Source of the DNA: DASSUW01 sp963730535 | GTDB lineage: Bacteria; Actinomycetota; Thermoleophilia; Solirubrobacterales; Solirubrobacteraceae | DNA length: 64,000 nucleotides | NCBI GenBank assembly: GCA_963730535.1 | Contig: CAVSRU010000002.1 | Location: 62,001-126,000 of the forward strand | Direction: 5' to 3' | Shown: positions 18,942 through 27,182 of the stretch, one piece after another | Layout: every line of letters starts with the position of its first letter | How positions within the stretch are numbered: the first letter of the stretch is position 1 | Notes under the pieces: generated by a model | The model's input: the letters and a program-made list of their open reading frames with translations, nothing else | The model's database searches: none | What the model was told of the DNA's origin: nothing | Program-made: the position numbers and the translations under genes

Positions 18942-19256
18942 GGAGGCTGGGGAGCCAGCCGGGGCGCGAACTATCGCGGATTACCCCCGGAAACCGACGG
19001 TGATCGGGGATAGTTCGGCGAACCTTGTCGAGTTAGCCCCGGAATCCGGGGCTAACTCGACGCAGTTCGGGCCATCGCCCGCCACGCCGGCCCCCTCGCC
19101 ACCGTCAACTGCGGCGGGTAGGGAGGCTGGGACGCCACCCGCCGCGCGAACTATCCCGAGTTAGCCGCGGAAACCGCGGCTTATCGGGGATAGTTCGGGC
19201 CATCACCGGGCCCGCTGGCCCCCTCGCCTCCCTACCCAGCCGCCGTTGACGTTCGC
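18916..19256. repeat. Nested palindromic element, copy A (tandem/compound form)
   Basis: The outer ends are inverted: gcgaa-acgtcaactgcggc on the left and ccgttgacgttcgc on the right. Inside are three hairpin modules of about 51 bp, each opening cgaac and closing gttcg: 18967-19017, 19019-19069 and 19147-19197. The middle one holds a perfect 15-bp stem gtcgagttagccccg with a 5-base loop (19027-19061). A second left-end-like sequence (accgtcaactgcggcgggta) at about 19102 suggests two units fused. Apart from the end of the YceH gene this stretch has no coding frame. It separates YceH from a minus-strand small gene. Confidence 0.85.
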
Positions 19257-19287
19257 CGGCAGCACCAAGACGCAAGCAGCCACACGC

Positions 19288-19470
19288 TCACGGGCGACGA
19301 GATCCGGCGACCGTCAACAGGCGAGTCCCGCCGCCCTTGATCTGGATCGGGTCGACGCCCGCAGAGCCCTCGGCCTTGACTCGCATCCCGACGTCGTCGA
19401 CCGAGCGCGTTGCTGCCGAAGCGGCCACGACCGCGCCCAGCACCAGCAGGAGGATCGTCGATCGGCTCAT
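19288..19470 (-). CDS. Small putative exported protein, 60 residues
   Basis: From ATG at 19468-19470 the product opens with a signal-peptide-like stretch (MSRSTILLLVLGAVVAASAA). It continues with a short soluble tail containing VKAEGSAGVDPIQIKGGGTR. The codons have GC-rich third positions like the neighbouring genes. I do not recognise the family. It ends 31 bp before copy A and is divergent from the histidine kinase gene. A longer frame upstream would lack the signal-peptide layout, so the internal ATG is preferred. It may be spurious. Confidence 0.5.
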   Translation of the reverse strand: MSRSTILLLVLGAVVAASAATRSVDDVGMRVKAEGSAGVDPIQIKGGGTRLLTVAGSRRP

Positions 19471-19601
19471 GGGCGGCGAAGCTACGGCTCGCCGCCGCAC
19501 GGCTCGACTGGCTGCGGTCGCGCGCACGTGCGACCTTCGGATGACCCGAGCCGACCGCAAGTCGCAGGACGGCGCCGCGCGTTGGCGGTACGGTCGCGTC
19601 C

Positions 19602-20687
19602 ATGCAGCGCGAACGCCCTGGACGGGCCGACGTTCTCCTGGCGGTGACCCTCGCCGCGCTCTCGCTCGTCGAGGTCGCGGTGATCGACCGCGAGCCGCGC
19701 GGCTTCGTGCTGGCCGTGCTCATGGCCCTTCCGCTCGCCTGGCGCCGCATCGCGCCGCTGCTCGTGGCGCTGGTCATCAGCGGGTCGCTGGCGGCGTTCG
19801 TCCGAGTGGCGGGCGAAGGCAACGACTACGTGTTCATCGTCGTGACGATCGCGCTCTCGATGTACTCGGTGGGGGCGTACCTGGCGATCCGCGCGTCGGT
19901 CGCCGGGCTGCTGGCCACCGGCGCCGTGGTGGCCATCGGCGTGCAGGCGAGCGAGGTCAGCAGCACCGGCGACTACCTCTTCATCGCGTTCCTGTTCGGC
20001 GCGCCGTGGGTGGCCGGCCGGATCGCGCGCCGGCAGCACGCCGCGACCGAAGCCGCCGAGCGCAGGGCAGCCGACGCGGTGGCCGACGAGCGCGCGCGCG
20101 TGGCGCGCGAGCTGCACGACGTGGTCGCCCACTCGGTCGGGCTCATCGTCGTGCAGGCGGGCGCCGCCGAGCAGGTCATCGATCGCGATCCGGCCGCCGC
20201 GCGCGAGGCGCTGGCCACGATCCGGACGACCGGGAAGGCGGCGCTCGTCGACCTCCGGCACATGCTCGGGCTGCTGCGGTCGGACGGCGACCATCAGGGG
20301 TCCGAGCCACAGCCGGACCTCGACGCGCTCGACGCGCTGGTCGAGCGCGTCCGCGGCGCCGGCCTGCCGGTGCAGGTCGAGGTCGAGGGCGAGCGCCGCC
20401 CGGTCGGCCCCGGCGTCGGCCTCGCCGCCTACCGCGTCGTGCAGGAGGCGCTCACCAACGCGCTCAAGCACGCGCGCGGATCGCACGCCACCGTCCGCCT
20501 CCGCTACGAGCCCGACCTGCTCGAGGTGACCGTGACCGACGACGGCGGGAGCCCGAACGGCACCGCCGGCGCCGGCCAGGGCCTGATCGGCATGCGCCAG
20601 CGCGTGCTGGTGTACGACGGTGCGCTCGACGCCGGCCCGATCCCGGGCGGCGGCTTCCGCGTCCACGCCCGGCTGCCGCTCCCATGA
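19602..20687 (+). CDS. Sensor histidine kinase (NarL/DesK-type, HisKA_3)
   Basis: The 361 residues comprise five or so membrane helices in the first 145 residues. A dimerisation/phosphoacceptor motif ERARVARELHDVVAHSVGLI (His about 173) follows. The HATPase domain carries VVQEALTNALKHARGS (N box), VTDDGGS and GQGLIGMRQRV. It overlaps the response regulator by ATGA, forming a coupled two-component system. The stimulus is unknown; with no extracytoplasmic domain it may sense the membrane state. Confidence 0.93.
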   Translation: MQRERPGRADVLLAVTLAALSLVEVAVIDREPRGFVLAVLMALPLAWRRIAPLLVALVISGSLAAFVRVAGEGNDYVFIVVTIALSMYSVGAYLAIRASVAGLLATGAVVAIGVQASEVSSTGDYLFIAFLFGAPWVAGRIARRQHAATEAAERRAADAVADERARVARELHDVVAHSVGLIVVQAGAAEQVIDRDPAAAREALATIRTTGKAALVDLRHMLGLLRSDGDHQGSEPQPDLDALDALVERVRGAGLPVQVEVEGERRPVGPGVGLAAYRVVQEALTNALKHARGSHATVRLRYEPDLLEVTVTDDGGSPNGTAGAGQGLIGMRQRVLVYDGALDAGPIPGGGFRVHARLPLP

Positions 20688-21343
20688 TCCGCGTCCTCAT
20701 CGCCGACGACCAGTCGCTCGTCCGCGGCGGCTTCCGCATGATCCTCGAGGCGCAGGAGGACCTGCGGGTCGTCGGCGAGGCGGAGGACGGCCGCGCGGCA
20801 GTGCGCCAGGCGCTCGAGCTGCACCCGGACGTCATCCTCATGGACGTCCGCATGCCGGACCTGGACGGCCTGGGGGCGACGCGGGAGCTCGCGCGGGCCG
20901 GATCGCCCGCCCGGGTGCTCATCCTCACCACCTTCGACCTCGACGAGTACGTCTACGAGGCGATGAAGGCGGGCGCCAGCGGCTTCCTGCTCAAGGACGT
21001 CGACCCGCCGGACCTCGTCCACGCGGTGCGCGTGGTCTCCCGCGGCGACGCCCTGCTCGCGCCCCAGGTCACGCGCCGGCTGGTCGAGCGCTTCATGCAC
21101 GGCCGGCAGGAGTGGCCCCAGCTCGCCGAGCTGACCGCGCGCGAGCGCGACGTGCTGCTCGCGATCGCGCGCGGCCGCTCGAACGCCGAGATCGGCGCCG
21201 AGCTGTACCTCAGCGAGGGCACCGTGAAGACGCACGTGACGCGGATGCTGCAGAAGCTCGGCATCCGCGATCGCGTGCAGGCGGTCGTCGTCGCCTACGA
21301 ATCGGGCCTCGTCACGCCGGGCGAGGGCGTGCTCGACCGATGA
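20684..21343 (+). CDS. NarL/LuxR-type response regulator
   Basis: The 219-residue protein has a receiver domain (VLIADDQSLVRGGF, phosphoacceptor in VILMDVRMPDLDGL, LILTTFDLDEYVYEAMKAGA, FLLKD). A LuxR helix-turn-helix follows (LTARERDVLLAIARGRSNAEIG, EGTVKTHVTRMLQKLGI). It starts inside the kinase stop codon and is its cognate partner. The target genes are unknown. Confidence 0.94.
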   Translation: MIRVLIADDQSLVRGGFRMILEAQEDLRVVGEAEDGRAAVRQALELHPDVILMDVRMPDLDGLGATRELARAGSPARVLILTTFDLDEYVYEAMKAGASGFLLKDVDPPDLVHAVRVVSRGDALLAPQVTRRLVERFMHGRQEWPQLAELTARERDVLLAIARGRSNAEIGAELYLSEGTVKTHVTRMLQKLGIRDRVQAVVVAYESGLVTPGEGVLDR

Positions 21344-21347
21344 CGCC

Positions 21348-22019
21348 TCAGGCGGGCTGCGGCTCGGGCTGGGGCACGATCCGGATGTACGGCCGCGGGG
21401 CGTCCCAGCCGTCCGGGTAGCGCTCCCGCGCCTCCTCGTCCGACACCGAGCCGGCGATGATCACGTCCTCGCCCGGGTGCCAGTCGGCCGGCGTGGCGAC
21501 CTTGTGGTTGGCGGTGAGCTGGAGCGAGTCGACGACCCGCAGCACCTCGTCGAAGTTCCGCCCGGTCGTCATCGGATACATGATGATCAGCTTGATCCGC
21601 TTGTCCGGGCCGACCACGAACACGCTGCGCACGGTCTGGTTCTGCGCGGGGGTGCGGGCCGTCGGGTCGCCTTCCGTTTCGGCCGGCAGCATGCCGTAGA
21701 GCTTGGAGACCTTGAAGTCGTGGTCGCCGATCATCGGGTAGTTGGGCGCGTGGCCCTGCGTGTCCTCGATGTCGGCGGCCCACTTGACGTGGTTCTCGAG
21801 CGGGTCGACGGAGAGGCTGAGGAGCTTCACGCCGCGGCGGTCGAACTCCGGCTTGATCGCCGCCATCGCGCCGAGCTCGGTCGTGCACACGGGAGTGAAG
21901 TCGCGCGGATGGGAGAACAGCACGGCCCACGAGTCACCGACCCACTCGTGGAAGCGGATCGCTCCCTCCGTGGTCTCGGCCTCGAAGTCGGGGGCGACGT
22001 CGCCGATCTGCAGCGTCAT
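21348..22019 (-). CDS. 1-Cys peroxiredoxin (Prx6 type)
   Basis: The 223-residue protein has the Prx6 active site FSHPRDFTPVCTTE with peroxidatic Cys45. It has no other cysteine, which marks it as 1-Cys. The long C-terminal domain of this subfamily (TANHKVATPADWHPGEDVIIAG) is complete. It reduces hydrogen peroxide and alkyl peroxides in the cytoplasm and needs an external thiol for recycling. It is monocistronic by context and convergent with the response regulator gene. Confidence 0.95.
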   Translation of the reverse strand: MTLQIGDVAPDFEAETTEGAIRFHEWVGDSWAVLFSHPRDFTPVCTTELGAMAAIKPEFDRRGVKLLSLSVDPLENHVKWAADIEDTQGHAPNYPMIGDHDFKVSKLYGMLPAETEGDPTARTPAQNQTVRSVFVVGPDKRIKLIIMYPMTTGRNFDEVLRVVDSLQLTANHKVATPADWHPGEDVIIAGSVSDEEARERYPDGWDAPRPYIRIVPQPEPQPA

Positions 22020-22123
22020 TGGTCGTGCTCCTGGTCTGGGGGTGGCCGTACCGAACCGTACGCTCGACGGGCGTATGTTGCTAGGCGAACCTTCGCAACC
22101 GTGGCTTTCTCTCGTCGTGCCGG

Positions 22124-22264
22124 ATGGGGCAGCCGATCTTCCTCCTGCGGGCCGACGGGCGCGATCCGGTCCCCGCCGAGCGGGCGTTCATCGAGTCGCT
22201 GAACACCTGCTGCCACGCGGCGCACATCGAGGGGTGCTGCGCGGTGGAGCCGGTCACCGTCTGA
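22124..22264 (+). CDS. Small cysteine-rich protein, 46 residues, with two CC pairs
   Basis: From ATG at 22124 the product reads GQPIFLLRADGRDP near its start and ends with NTCCHAAHIEGCCAVEPVTV. It has two vicinal cysteine pairs separated by eight residues with two histidines between. Nearly every codon ends in G or C, as in the neighbouring real genes. The cysteine/histidine spacing suggests a metal-binding or redox microprotein. It stands 53 bp before the cysteine-desulfurase-like gene on the same strand, which makes sulfur or metal chemistry plausible. The family is not recognised, and no clear ribosome site is seen. Confidence 0.5.
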   Translation: MGQPIFLLRADGRDPVPAERAFIESLNTCCHAAHIEGCCAVEPVTV

Positions 22265-22317
22265 GCGGCAAGCTCGCTGCAAGGTTTCCGCAAGGCGGGC
22301 CGGAGAGACTCCGTCCC

Positions 22318-23637
22318 ATGCTTGAGCTCCTGGGCGACGACACAGAGGTTCCCTGTCTCGACGGCCGCCCCCGGCGGTACGTGAACCTCGACTACGCGGC
22401 CAGCACGCCGATGCTCGCGGACGCGTGGGAGGCGGTGCAGGCGTTCATGCCCTGGTACAGCAGCGTGCACCGCGGGACCGGCATCAAGTCGCAGGTCGCG
22501 ACCGCCGCGTACGAGGACGCGCGCGGCGACGTCGCGGCGTTCGTGGGCGCGCGCGCCGACGACTCGGTGGTCTTCGTGCGCAACACCACCGAGGCGATCA
22601 ACGTGCTGTCGGCCTCGCTCCCGGCCGGCACGCGGGTGCTCAGCACGCCGGTCGAGCACCACGCGAACATGCTCCCGTGGCGCCGGCACGACCTGCGCAT
22701 GCTGCCGTTCCCGCGCTCTGCCGACGAGCTGCTCGAGCTGTGCGAGGACGAGCTGCGCCGGCGCCCGGTCGACCTCGTGGCCGTGACCGGCGCCTCGAAC
22801 GTGACCGGCGAGGTCTGGCCGGTCGCCGCCCTGGCCGAGATCGCGCACGAGCACGGGGCCGAGCTGTTCGTCGACGCCGCCCAGCTCGCGCCGCACCGGC
22901 CGATCCTCATGGCCGCGAGCGGGATCGACCACCTGGCGCTCTCCGGCCACAAGCTCTACGCGCCGCTCGGCGCGGGCGCGCTCGTCGGCCGGCTGCGCGA
23001 GGGCGAGCCGCTGCTGCACGGCGGCGGCGCCGTGCGGCTCGTCACGCTCGACGAGGTGATCTGGGACGGCGTGCCGGAGCGCTACGAGGCCGGCTCGCCC
23101 AACGTGGTCGGCGTCGTCGCGCTGGGCGCGGCCTGCCGCGCGCTGTCCAAGCTCGGCATGGCGACCGTCGCCGCGCACGAGCGCGCGCTGGCCCGCCGGC
23201 TGTGGGCGGCGCTCGAGCAGGTCCCCGGCCTGCGGCCGTACACGCTGTGGCCCGCCGGGAGCGTCGACCGCGTCGGCGTCGCCACCTTCAACCTCGACGG
23301 CTACCGCCACCCGCTGCTCGCCGCCATCCTCAGCGCCGAGCATGCGATCGGCGTGCGCCACGGATGCTTCTGCGCGCATCCGCTGATCACCCGGCTGCTC
23401 GGCCTGTCGAGCGCCGACGTGCAGCGGCTCCGGCACGCGATCAGGGCGGGCGAGCGGCCGGCGCTGCCGGGCGCCGTGCGCGCCAGCCTCGGCCTCGGCT
23501 CCACCGACTCCGACGTCGCCAGGCTCACCGGCGCGCTGGCCGACATCGCGGCGCGCGGGCCGCGGCGCCGCTACGAGTACGTGGCCGACCACGACGAGTA
23601 CCGCCCCGCCGACGACCGGCGGCTGCTCGCCGCCTAG
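22318..23637 (+). CDS. Class V aminotransferase, cysteine desulfurase-like
   Basis: The 439 residues form a fold-type I PLP enzyme. VNLDYAASTPML lies near the N-terminus, then NTTEAINVLSASL and VEHHANMLPWRR. PLP is bound by Lys212 in LALSGHKLYAPLGAG, and ERYEAGSPNVVGV follows. Two cysteines stand in HGCFCAHP (350 and 352), close to where desulfurases carry the catalytic Cys. The family removes sulfur from cysteine or acts on related substrates. No Suf/Isc genes are adjacent, so iron-sulfur assembly is not implied. The start ATG follows a GAGAGA ribosome site. Confidence 0.88.
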   Translation: MLELLGDDTEVPCLDGRPRRYVNLDYAASTPMLADAWEAVQAFMPWYSSVHRGTGIKSQVATAAYEDARGDVAAFVGARADDSVVFVRNTTEAINVLSASLPAGTRVLSTPVEHHANMLPWRRHDLRMLPFPRSADELLELCEDELRRRPVDLVAVTGASNVTGEVWPVAALAEIAHEHGAELFVDAAQLAPHRPILMAASGIDHLALSGHKLYAPLGAGALVGRLREGEPLLHGGGAVRLVTLDEVIWDGVPERYEAGSPNVVGVVALGAACRALSKLGMATVAAHERALARRLWAALEQVPGLRPYTLWPAGSVDRVGVATFNLDGYRHPLLAAILSAEHAIGVRHGCFCAHPLITRLLGLSSADVQRLRHAIRAGERPALPGAVRASLGLGSTDSDVARLTGALADIAARGPRRRYEYVADHDEYRPADDRRLLAA

Positions 23638-24803
23638 CGGAAGGCGACGACGCGGCCGTAGGCGGGGACGACGAGGACGCCCCCGGCGGCCGCCAGCCCC
23701 CCGATGCCGCCGTCCCATTCGGCGGACCCGTGGACCGGGACGCCGATCGACGTGCTCCACCGGGCTCGGCCGCTGCGCAGCGACACGCCGTACACGCGCC
23801 CGCTGCCGGAGCCGACGTACGCCACGCCGCCGGCGATCAGCGGTGCCGTGTCGAGATAGCCGTCCCCGGCGAAGCGCCAGCGCACGCGTCCGGTCGTCGT
23901 GGAGCGGGCCGTGAGCCGATGCCCGAACGGCAGGGGCTCGTTCCCCCGGCGCGCCTCGGCGAACAGCCCGAGACGGCCGGCGATGGCCGGCGGGTACTCG
24001 GTGCGCCGGCGTGCCAGTCGCCGTCCGGACGCGGCGTCGTACACCTCGCCGCGCGGCCACGCCTCGCGCGTGAACAGGCGCCCGCCGGCGAAGACGGCCG
24101 TGGTGCCGCCGCCGCCGGCGCAGTCGCGCGGCGTGCTCCACACCAGCGCCCCGTCGCTCCGGCGGAGCCTGCGGATGTCCTCGCACGGCAGCGCCGCGTA
24201 GACGGCGTCGCCGGTCACCGCGACCGACCCGTCGGTGCCGTTGCCCGGCACGTGCTGCCACACCTGGGCGCCGTCGCTCTGTCGGTGCGCCGCGATCCAG
24301 GTGCTGCCCATGAGCGCGTAGACCATGCCACCGTCGGCCACCGGTGGATCGCCGGCGGAGCTGCCCGCCTCGGTACGCCACAGCAGCCGTCCGGAGCCGG
24401 CGTCGTACGCGGCCAGGCCGCCACCCTCGTCGGCCAGGCCGTTGGCTGACACGAACACGCGTCCGGCGTCGTACGCCGCGGCGGCCGACCAGGTGCGGCC
24501 GAGGTCGGCCCGCCATGCGACGCGACCGGTGCGCGCCGACAGCGCGAGCAGCACGGTCCGCGGCGGCGTCGAGAAGTCACGCATGGCGACGGTCACGAAC
24601 ACCTTGCCCTCCGCGATGACCGCGTACGAGGGGACGCCGTCGACGCGGGCTGTCCACGCCTTGCGGAGGGGAAGCCGCAGCCCCGCGCCGCCGGCGTTGC
24701 CGTCGTGCGAGGGCCCGGACTGGAACGTGACGGCCTGCGCGCTCGCGGAGGCAGGGACCGCCGCGGCGACGATGCAGGACAGCCACGCGACCCACCGCCT
24801 CAC
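23634..24803 (-). CDS. Secreted PQQ-like beta-propeller repeat protein
   Basis: The 389 residues start with a signal peptide (WVAWLSCIVAAAVPASASA) and then show repeated blade motifs: LLALSARTGRVAWRADLG, LAAYDAGSGRLLWRTEAG, SDGALVWSTPRD and LTARSTTTGRVRWRFAGDG. These match the PQQ/quinoprotein-type eight-bladed propeller repeat. No BamB operon partners are present. The GTG at 24801-24803 is taken as start; a TTG nine bases upstream is possible. It is probably a periplasm-facing or secreted binding scaffold. Its stop shares CTAG with the convergent desulfurase gene. Confidence 0.85.
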   Translation of the reverse strand: MRRWVAWLSCIVAAAVPASASAQAVTFQSGPSHDGNAGGAGLRLPLRKAWTARVDGVPSYAVIAEGKVFVTVAMRDFSTPPRTVLLALSARTGRVAWRADLGRTWSAAAAYDAGRVFVSANGLADEGGGLAAYDAGSGRLLWRTEAGSSAGDPPVADGGMVYALMGSTWIAAHRQSDGAQVWQHVPGNGTDGSVAVTGDAVYAALPCEDIRRLRRSDGALVWSTPRDCAGGGGTTAVFAGGRLFTREAWPRGEVYDAASGRRLARRRTEYPPAIAGRLGLFAEARRGNEPLPFGHRLTARSTTTGRVRWRFAGDGYLDTAPLIAGGVAYVGSGSGRVYGVSLRSGRARWSTSIGVPVHGSAEWDGGIGGLAAAGGVLVVPAYGRVVAFR

Positions 24804-24848
24804 GTCGGTCAAGGTTTCCCCGCCCGCGGCACGGGCAATCCACCGGTC

Positions 24849-25862
24849 ATGCTGCCGCTGGCCATCGCGCTGCTGCTCCTCGTGCCGGCCGCGGCCACGG
24901 CCGCCGCCGCGCCGCAGCTGGGCGCGCCGAGCACGGTGCGTGTCAGCCGCGCGGCCGACGAGCGCGCCCACCCGCGGGCCCGCACCGAGGTGTGGGAGCT
25001 CCAGGCCGTGCACCCTCGCACGAGGCGGACCGTCCTCGTCCGCCTCCGCCACGGCGAGGGCTTGAGGACCGCGGTCGTCACCGTGCCTGGCGAGGCCGGT
25101 CCGCGCCAGGTCGAGCCCGACCTCGTGTTCCGTGGCGGCGATCGCCACGGGGCGAGGTTCGAAGGCCCGGGCGCCAGTGCGTCCCTCGGCTGGCGTCGCC
25201 GCCGCGTCACGCTGAAGCTCGACGGCCCGCAGGTCAGCGGCCGCCTGACGGTGGCCGGGCCCGCCGGCCCGCTCGCCACCGGGTGGCGGCTCGGTGAGGC
25301 GATGCGCTATCCGCAGCAGCGCGCCGAGCGCGTGAAGGTGAACTACAACGTGCCCGTCGCGGCGGGCCGGGTCAGCGGCAGCCTGAAGGTGGAAGGCCGC
25401 ACGCTGCGGCTCACCGGCTGGCGGGGCACGGTCGAGCACATCTGGGGATCGTTCTCGTACGACGACACCGAGAACTGGGCCCACTGGGACGCATACACCG
25501 TCCACCGGGGGAGGACGACGTGGCTCGCGTTCGGCATGAACCGGCGCGACACGATCCTCGGCCCGGGAGCGCGCGACGCCCAGTGGCTAGGGGTGATGGC
25601 GCGGGCCGGCGCGGGCGGCACCCGCGTGTGCCGCCCGCGGATCGACCGCCGGGCATGGAGCCCGCCTTCACCGATCACGGCGGACCCGGTGCCGCACCGC
25701 CTCGACGCGCGCTGCGCCGGGATGCGGGTCGTGTTCAAGGAGGGCAAGGCGCCCAGCGCCTGGCTCCGGAGCGACGGCTCCATCGCCTTCTTGCAGCAGG
25801 CGCTTCGCGCCACGACGACCGCCGGCGGCGCGGGTGTCGCCCGCCACGACAGCCGGAACTAG
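24849..25862 (+). CDS. Secreted protein with lipocalin-like (CrtC/AttH-type) features
   Basis: The 337 residues have a signal peptide (PLAIALLLLVPAAATAAAA) and a beta-rich body. The central GTVEHIWGSFSYDDTENW, WDAYTVHRGRTTWLAFGMN stretch resembles the lipocalin-like fold of CrtC/AttH proteins. The resemblance is weak and the function is unknown. It is divergent from the propeller gene with 45 bp between, so the two may share a promoter region. Its stop is shared (CTAG) with the convergent small membrane protein. Confidence 0.7.
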   Translation: MLPLAIALLLLVPAAATAAAAPQLGAPSTVRVSRAADERAHPRARTEVWELQAVHPRTRRTVLVRLRHGEGLRTAVVTVPGEAGPRQVEPDLVFRGGDRHGARFEGPGASASLGWRRRRVTLKLDGPQVSGRLTVAGPAGPLATGWRLGEAMRYPQQRAERVKVNYNVPVAAGRVSGSLKVEGRTLRLTGWRGTVEHIWGSFSYDDTENWAHWDAYTVHRGRTTWLAFGMNRRDTILGPGARDAQWLGVMARAGAGGTRVCRPRIDRRAWSPPSPITADPVPHRLDARCAGMRVVFKEGKAPSAWLRSDGSIAFLQQALRATTTAGGAGVARHDSRN

Positions 25863-26074
25863 CGGACGGTACGCCGGAACAGCACGCCGAAGACGACCGC
25901 GAGGATCGCGGCCAGGATCGGAAGGCTCCAGCCGATCACGCCGGCGATCGCGAGGATGGCGCCGACGACGAAGACGACGCCCAGGCCGCCGGTCGCGAGC
26001 ACGAGGTTGTACGCCCGCCGCTCACGCTGGCGGCGCGAGGGACGGGATCCGGATCGGCGCTCGAGATCGCTCAT
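25859..26074 (-). CDS. Small two-helix membrane protein, 71 residues
   Basis: A basic N-terminus (RPSRRQRERRAYN) is followed by two hydrophobic helices separated by a tight turn (LVLATGGLGVVFVVGAILAI, LPILAAILAVVFGVLF). No family is recognised with certainty. Its length and codon pattern look genuine. It is divergent from the gene at 26162. Confidence 0.7.
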   Translation of the reverse strand: MSDLERRSGSRPSRRQRERRAYNLVLATGGLGVVFVVGAILAIAGVIGWSLPILAAILAVVFGVLFRRTVR

Positions 26075-26161
26075 GGCCTCCCATCATGGCATCCCGTCGC
26101 GCACGGACGTTGGCCGTTTGTGCGAGTTTGTCCCGCACTGCGAGCGGAAACGAGGTGGCCC

Positions 26162-26500
26162 ATGCTCGAACTGGTCCTCGAACGTCCTGACTGGCTGAAC
26201 GCCCTCGGCGTCGCGCTCACGCGCCCGCCGGGCGTCCCTGAGCGCCGCCACGGGCAGGATCCCTGGAAGCCCGAGGAGAGCGGGCGTCCGCGGCGGATCG
26301 CCGACGACCTGGCGTGGCTGCGGCAGGCGTTCGACGAGCCGGAGGCGCACGGCCTGCGCCCGCTGCGGGACACCTCGGCCGTCGGGGCGTGGAACCCGGA
26401 GCCGTCGTCGACCGAGCGCCTCAAGCGCCTGCGCGAACGCCGCGTGCTCGACGCCGCCGGCTTCCTCCTGCACGAGGACGAGCCGGCGATCCGGCTCTAG
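26162..26500 (+). CDS. Hypothetical protein, 112 residues
   Basis: A soluble, charged protein with no signal peptide or membrane segment. It contains RRIADDLAWLRQAFDEPEAH and, near the end, RLKRLRERRVLDAAGFLLHEDE. The start ATG follows a GAGGTG ribosome site. I do not recognise the family. It is convergent with the cupin gene, sharing CTAG as both stop codons. Confidence 0.65.
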   Translation: MLELVLERPDWLNALGVALTRPPGVPERRHGQDPWKPEESGRPRRIADDLAWLRQAFDEPEAHGLRPLRDTSAVGAWNPEPSSTERLKRLRERRVLDAAGFLLHEDEPAIRL

Positions 26501-26889
26501 TCCCACCAGCCGGGCATCTGCTCGGCGTCGCCCATCCCGGTGTTGGGGGCGCCGAAGGCGAGCAGCGTGAGCCCATCGTCGCCCGCCTCGAAGGCGCGCG
26601 CGGTCTCCGGCGAGACGCGCACGGCGTCCCACAGCGCGAGCTCGAGGACCTCGTCGTCGACCTTCAGCCGCCCGGCGCCCTCGACGATCACGTAGACCTC
26701 CTCCTGCTGCGCGTGGCGATGCCCGAACGGCATGCGCATCCCCGGCTTGAGGCGCTGCAGGCTGAGGCCGAACTCGTTCGCCTCGAGCGCGTCGCGCGCG
26801 AAGTGGGCCTCGAGGACGTCGCCCATCCCGAACTTCTGCGCGCTGTCCTCGACGTCGGACTCGAGGTTCTTGTGCGTGTAGGCAGCCAT
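26497..26889 (-). CDS. Cupin-domain protein
   Basis: The 130 residues form a single conserved cupin barrel. The metal-ligand motif MPFGHRHAQQEEVYVIVEGAG has two His and a Glu, and the second cupin motif lies around WDAVRVSPETARAFEAG. The function is not set by sequence; small cupins act as isomerases, dioxygenases or binding proteins. The 100 bp upstream of its start hold no other gene and lead to palindromic copy B. Confidence 0.88.
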   Translation of the reverse strand: MAAYTHKNLESDVEDSAQKFGMGDVLEAHFARDALEANEFGLSLQRLKPGMRMPFGHRHAQQEEVYVIVEGAGRLKVDDEVLELALWDAVRVSPETARAFEAGDDGLTLLAFGAPNTGMGDAEQMPGWWD

Positions 26890-26991
26890 GCCACGGAGTA
26901 TTCCCGCCTGGGTCGCTGCGACCCTCCCCGGCGCGGTTCATCTCGGAAGGGGTCGAGGAGTCGTCGTCCGCCGCCGTGGCCGGTTGCGCCG

Positions 26992-27178
26992 GCGAACGTC
27001 AACGGACGCTGGGGAGGGAGGGTCGGTGTACAGAACCGGACAATGGGGCCGGGCGTTGGCGGTGGTTGTCCAGTTAGGAGCCGTGACGGCTCATAGGTGG
27101 ACACGGGCCTCGGTCTCGGGCGGTTCGTGGCCGGTTATGTACGCAAACGCGCCAACTCCGCTGCCGTTGACGTTCGCC
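26992..27178. repeat. Nested palindromic element, copy B (variant interior)
   Basis: Perfect 14-bp terminal inverted repeats, gcgaacgtcaacgg at 26992-27005 and ccgttgacgttcgc at 27164-27177, match the ends of copies C and D. The inside differs. There is an inner pair gtacagaaccgg (27028-27039) and ccggttatgtac (27131-27142). A central hairpin runs from tgtcca to tggaca (27067-27103). It ends five bases from the stop of the minus-strand MFS gene. No coding frame of note lies inside. Confidence 0.8.
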
Positions 27179-27182
27179 TAGG

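Noticed and set aside
18967..19197. Hairpins of copy A as integron attC sites
   Set aside because: The arms do not fit the paired RYYYAAC/GTTRRRY boxes with the expected spacing, and no integrase or cassette genes are present.
26890..26990. A small gene between the cupin gene and copy B
   Set aside because: I saw no frame with a plausible start, ribosome site and coding-like codon pattern.
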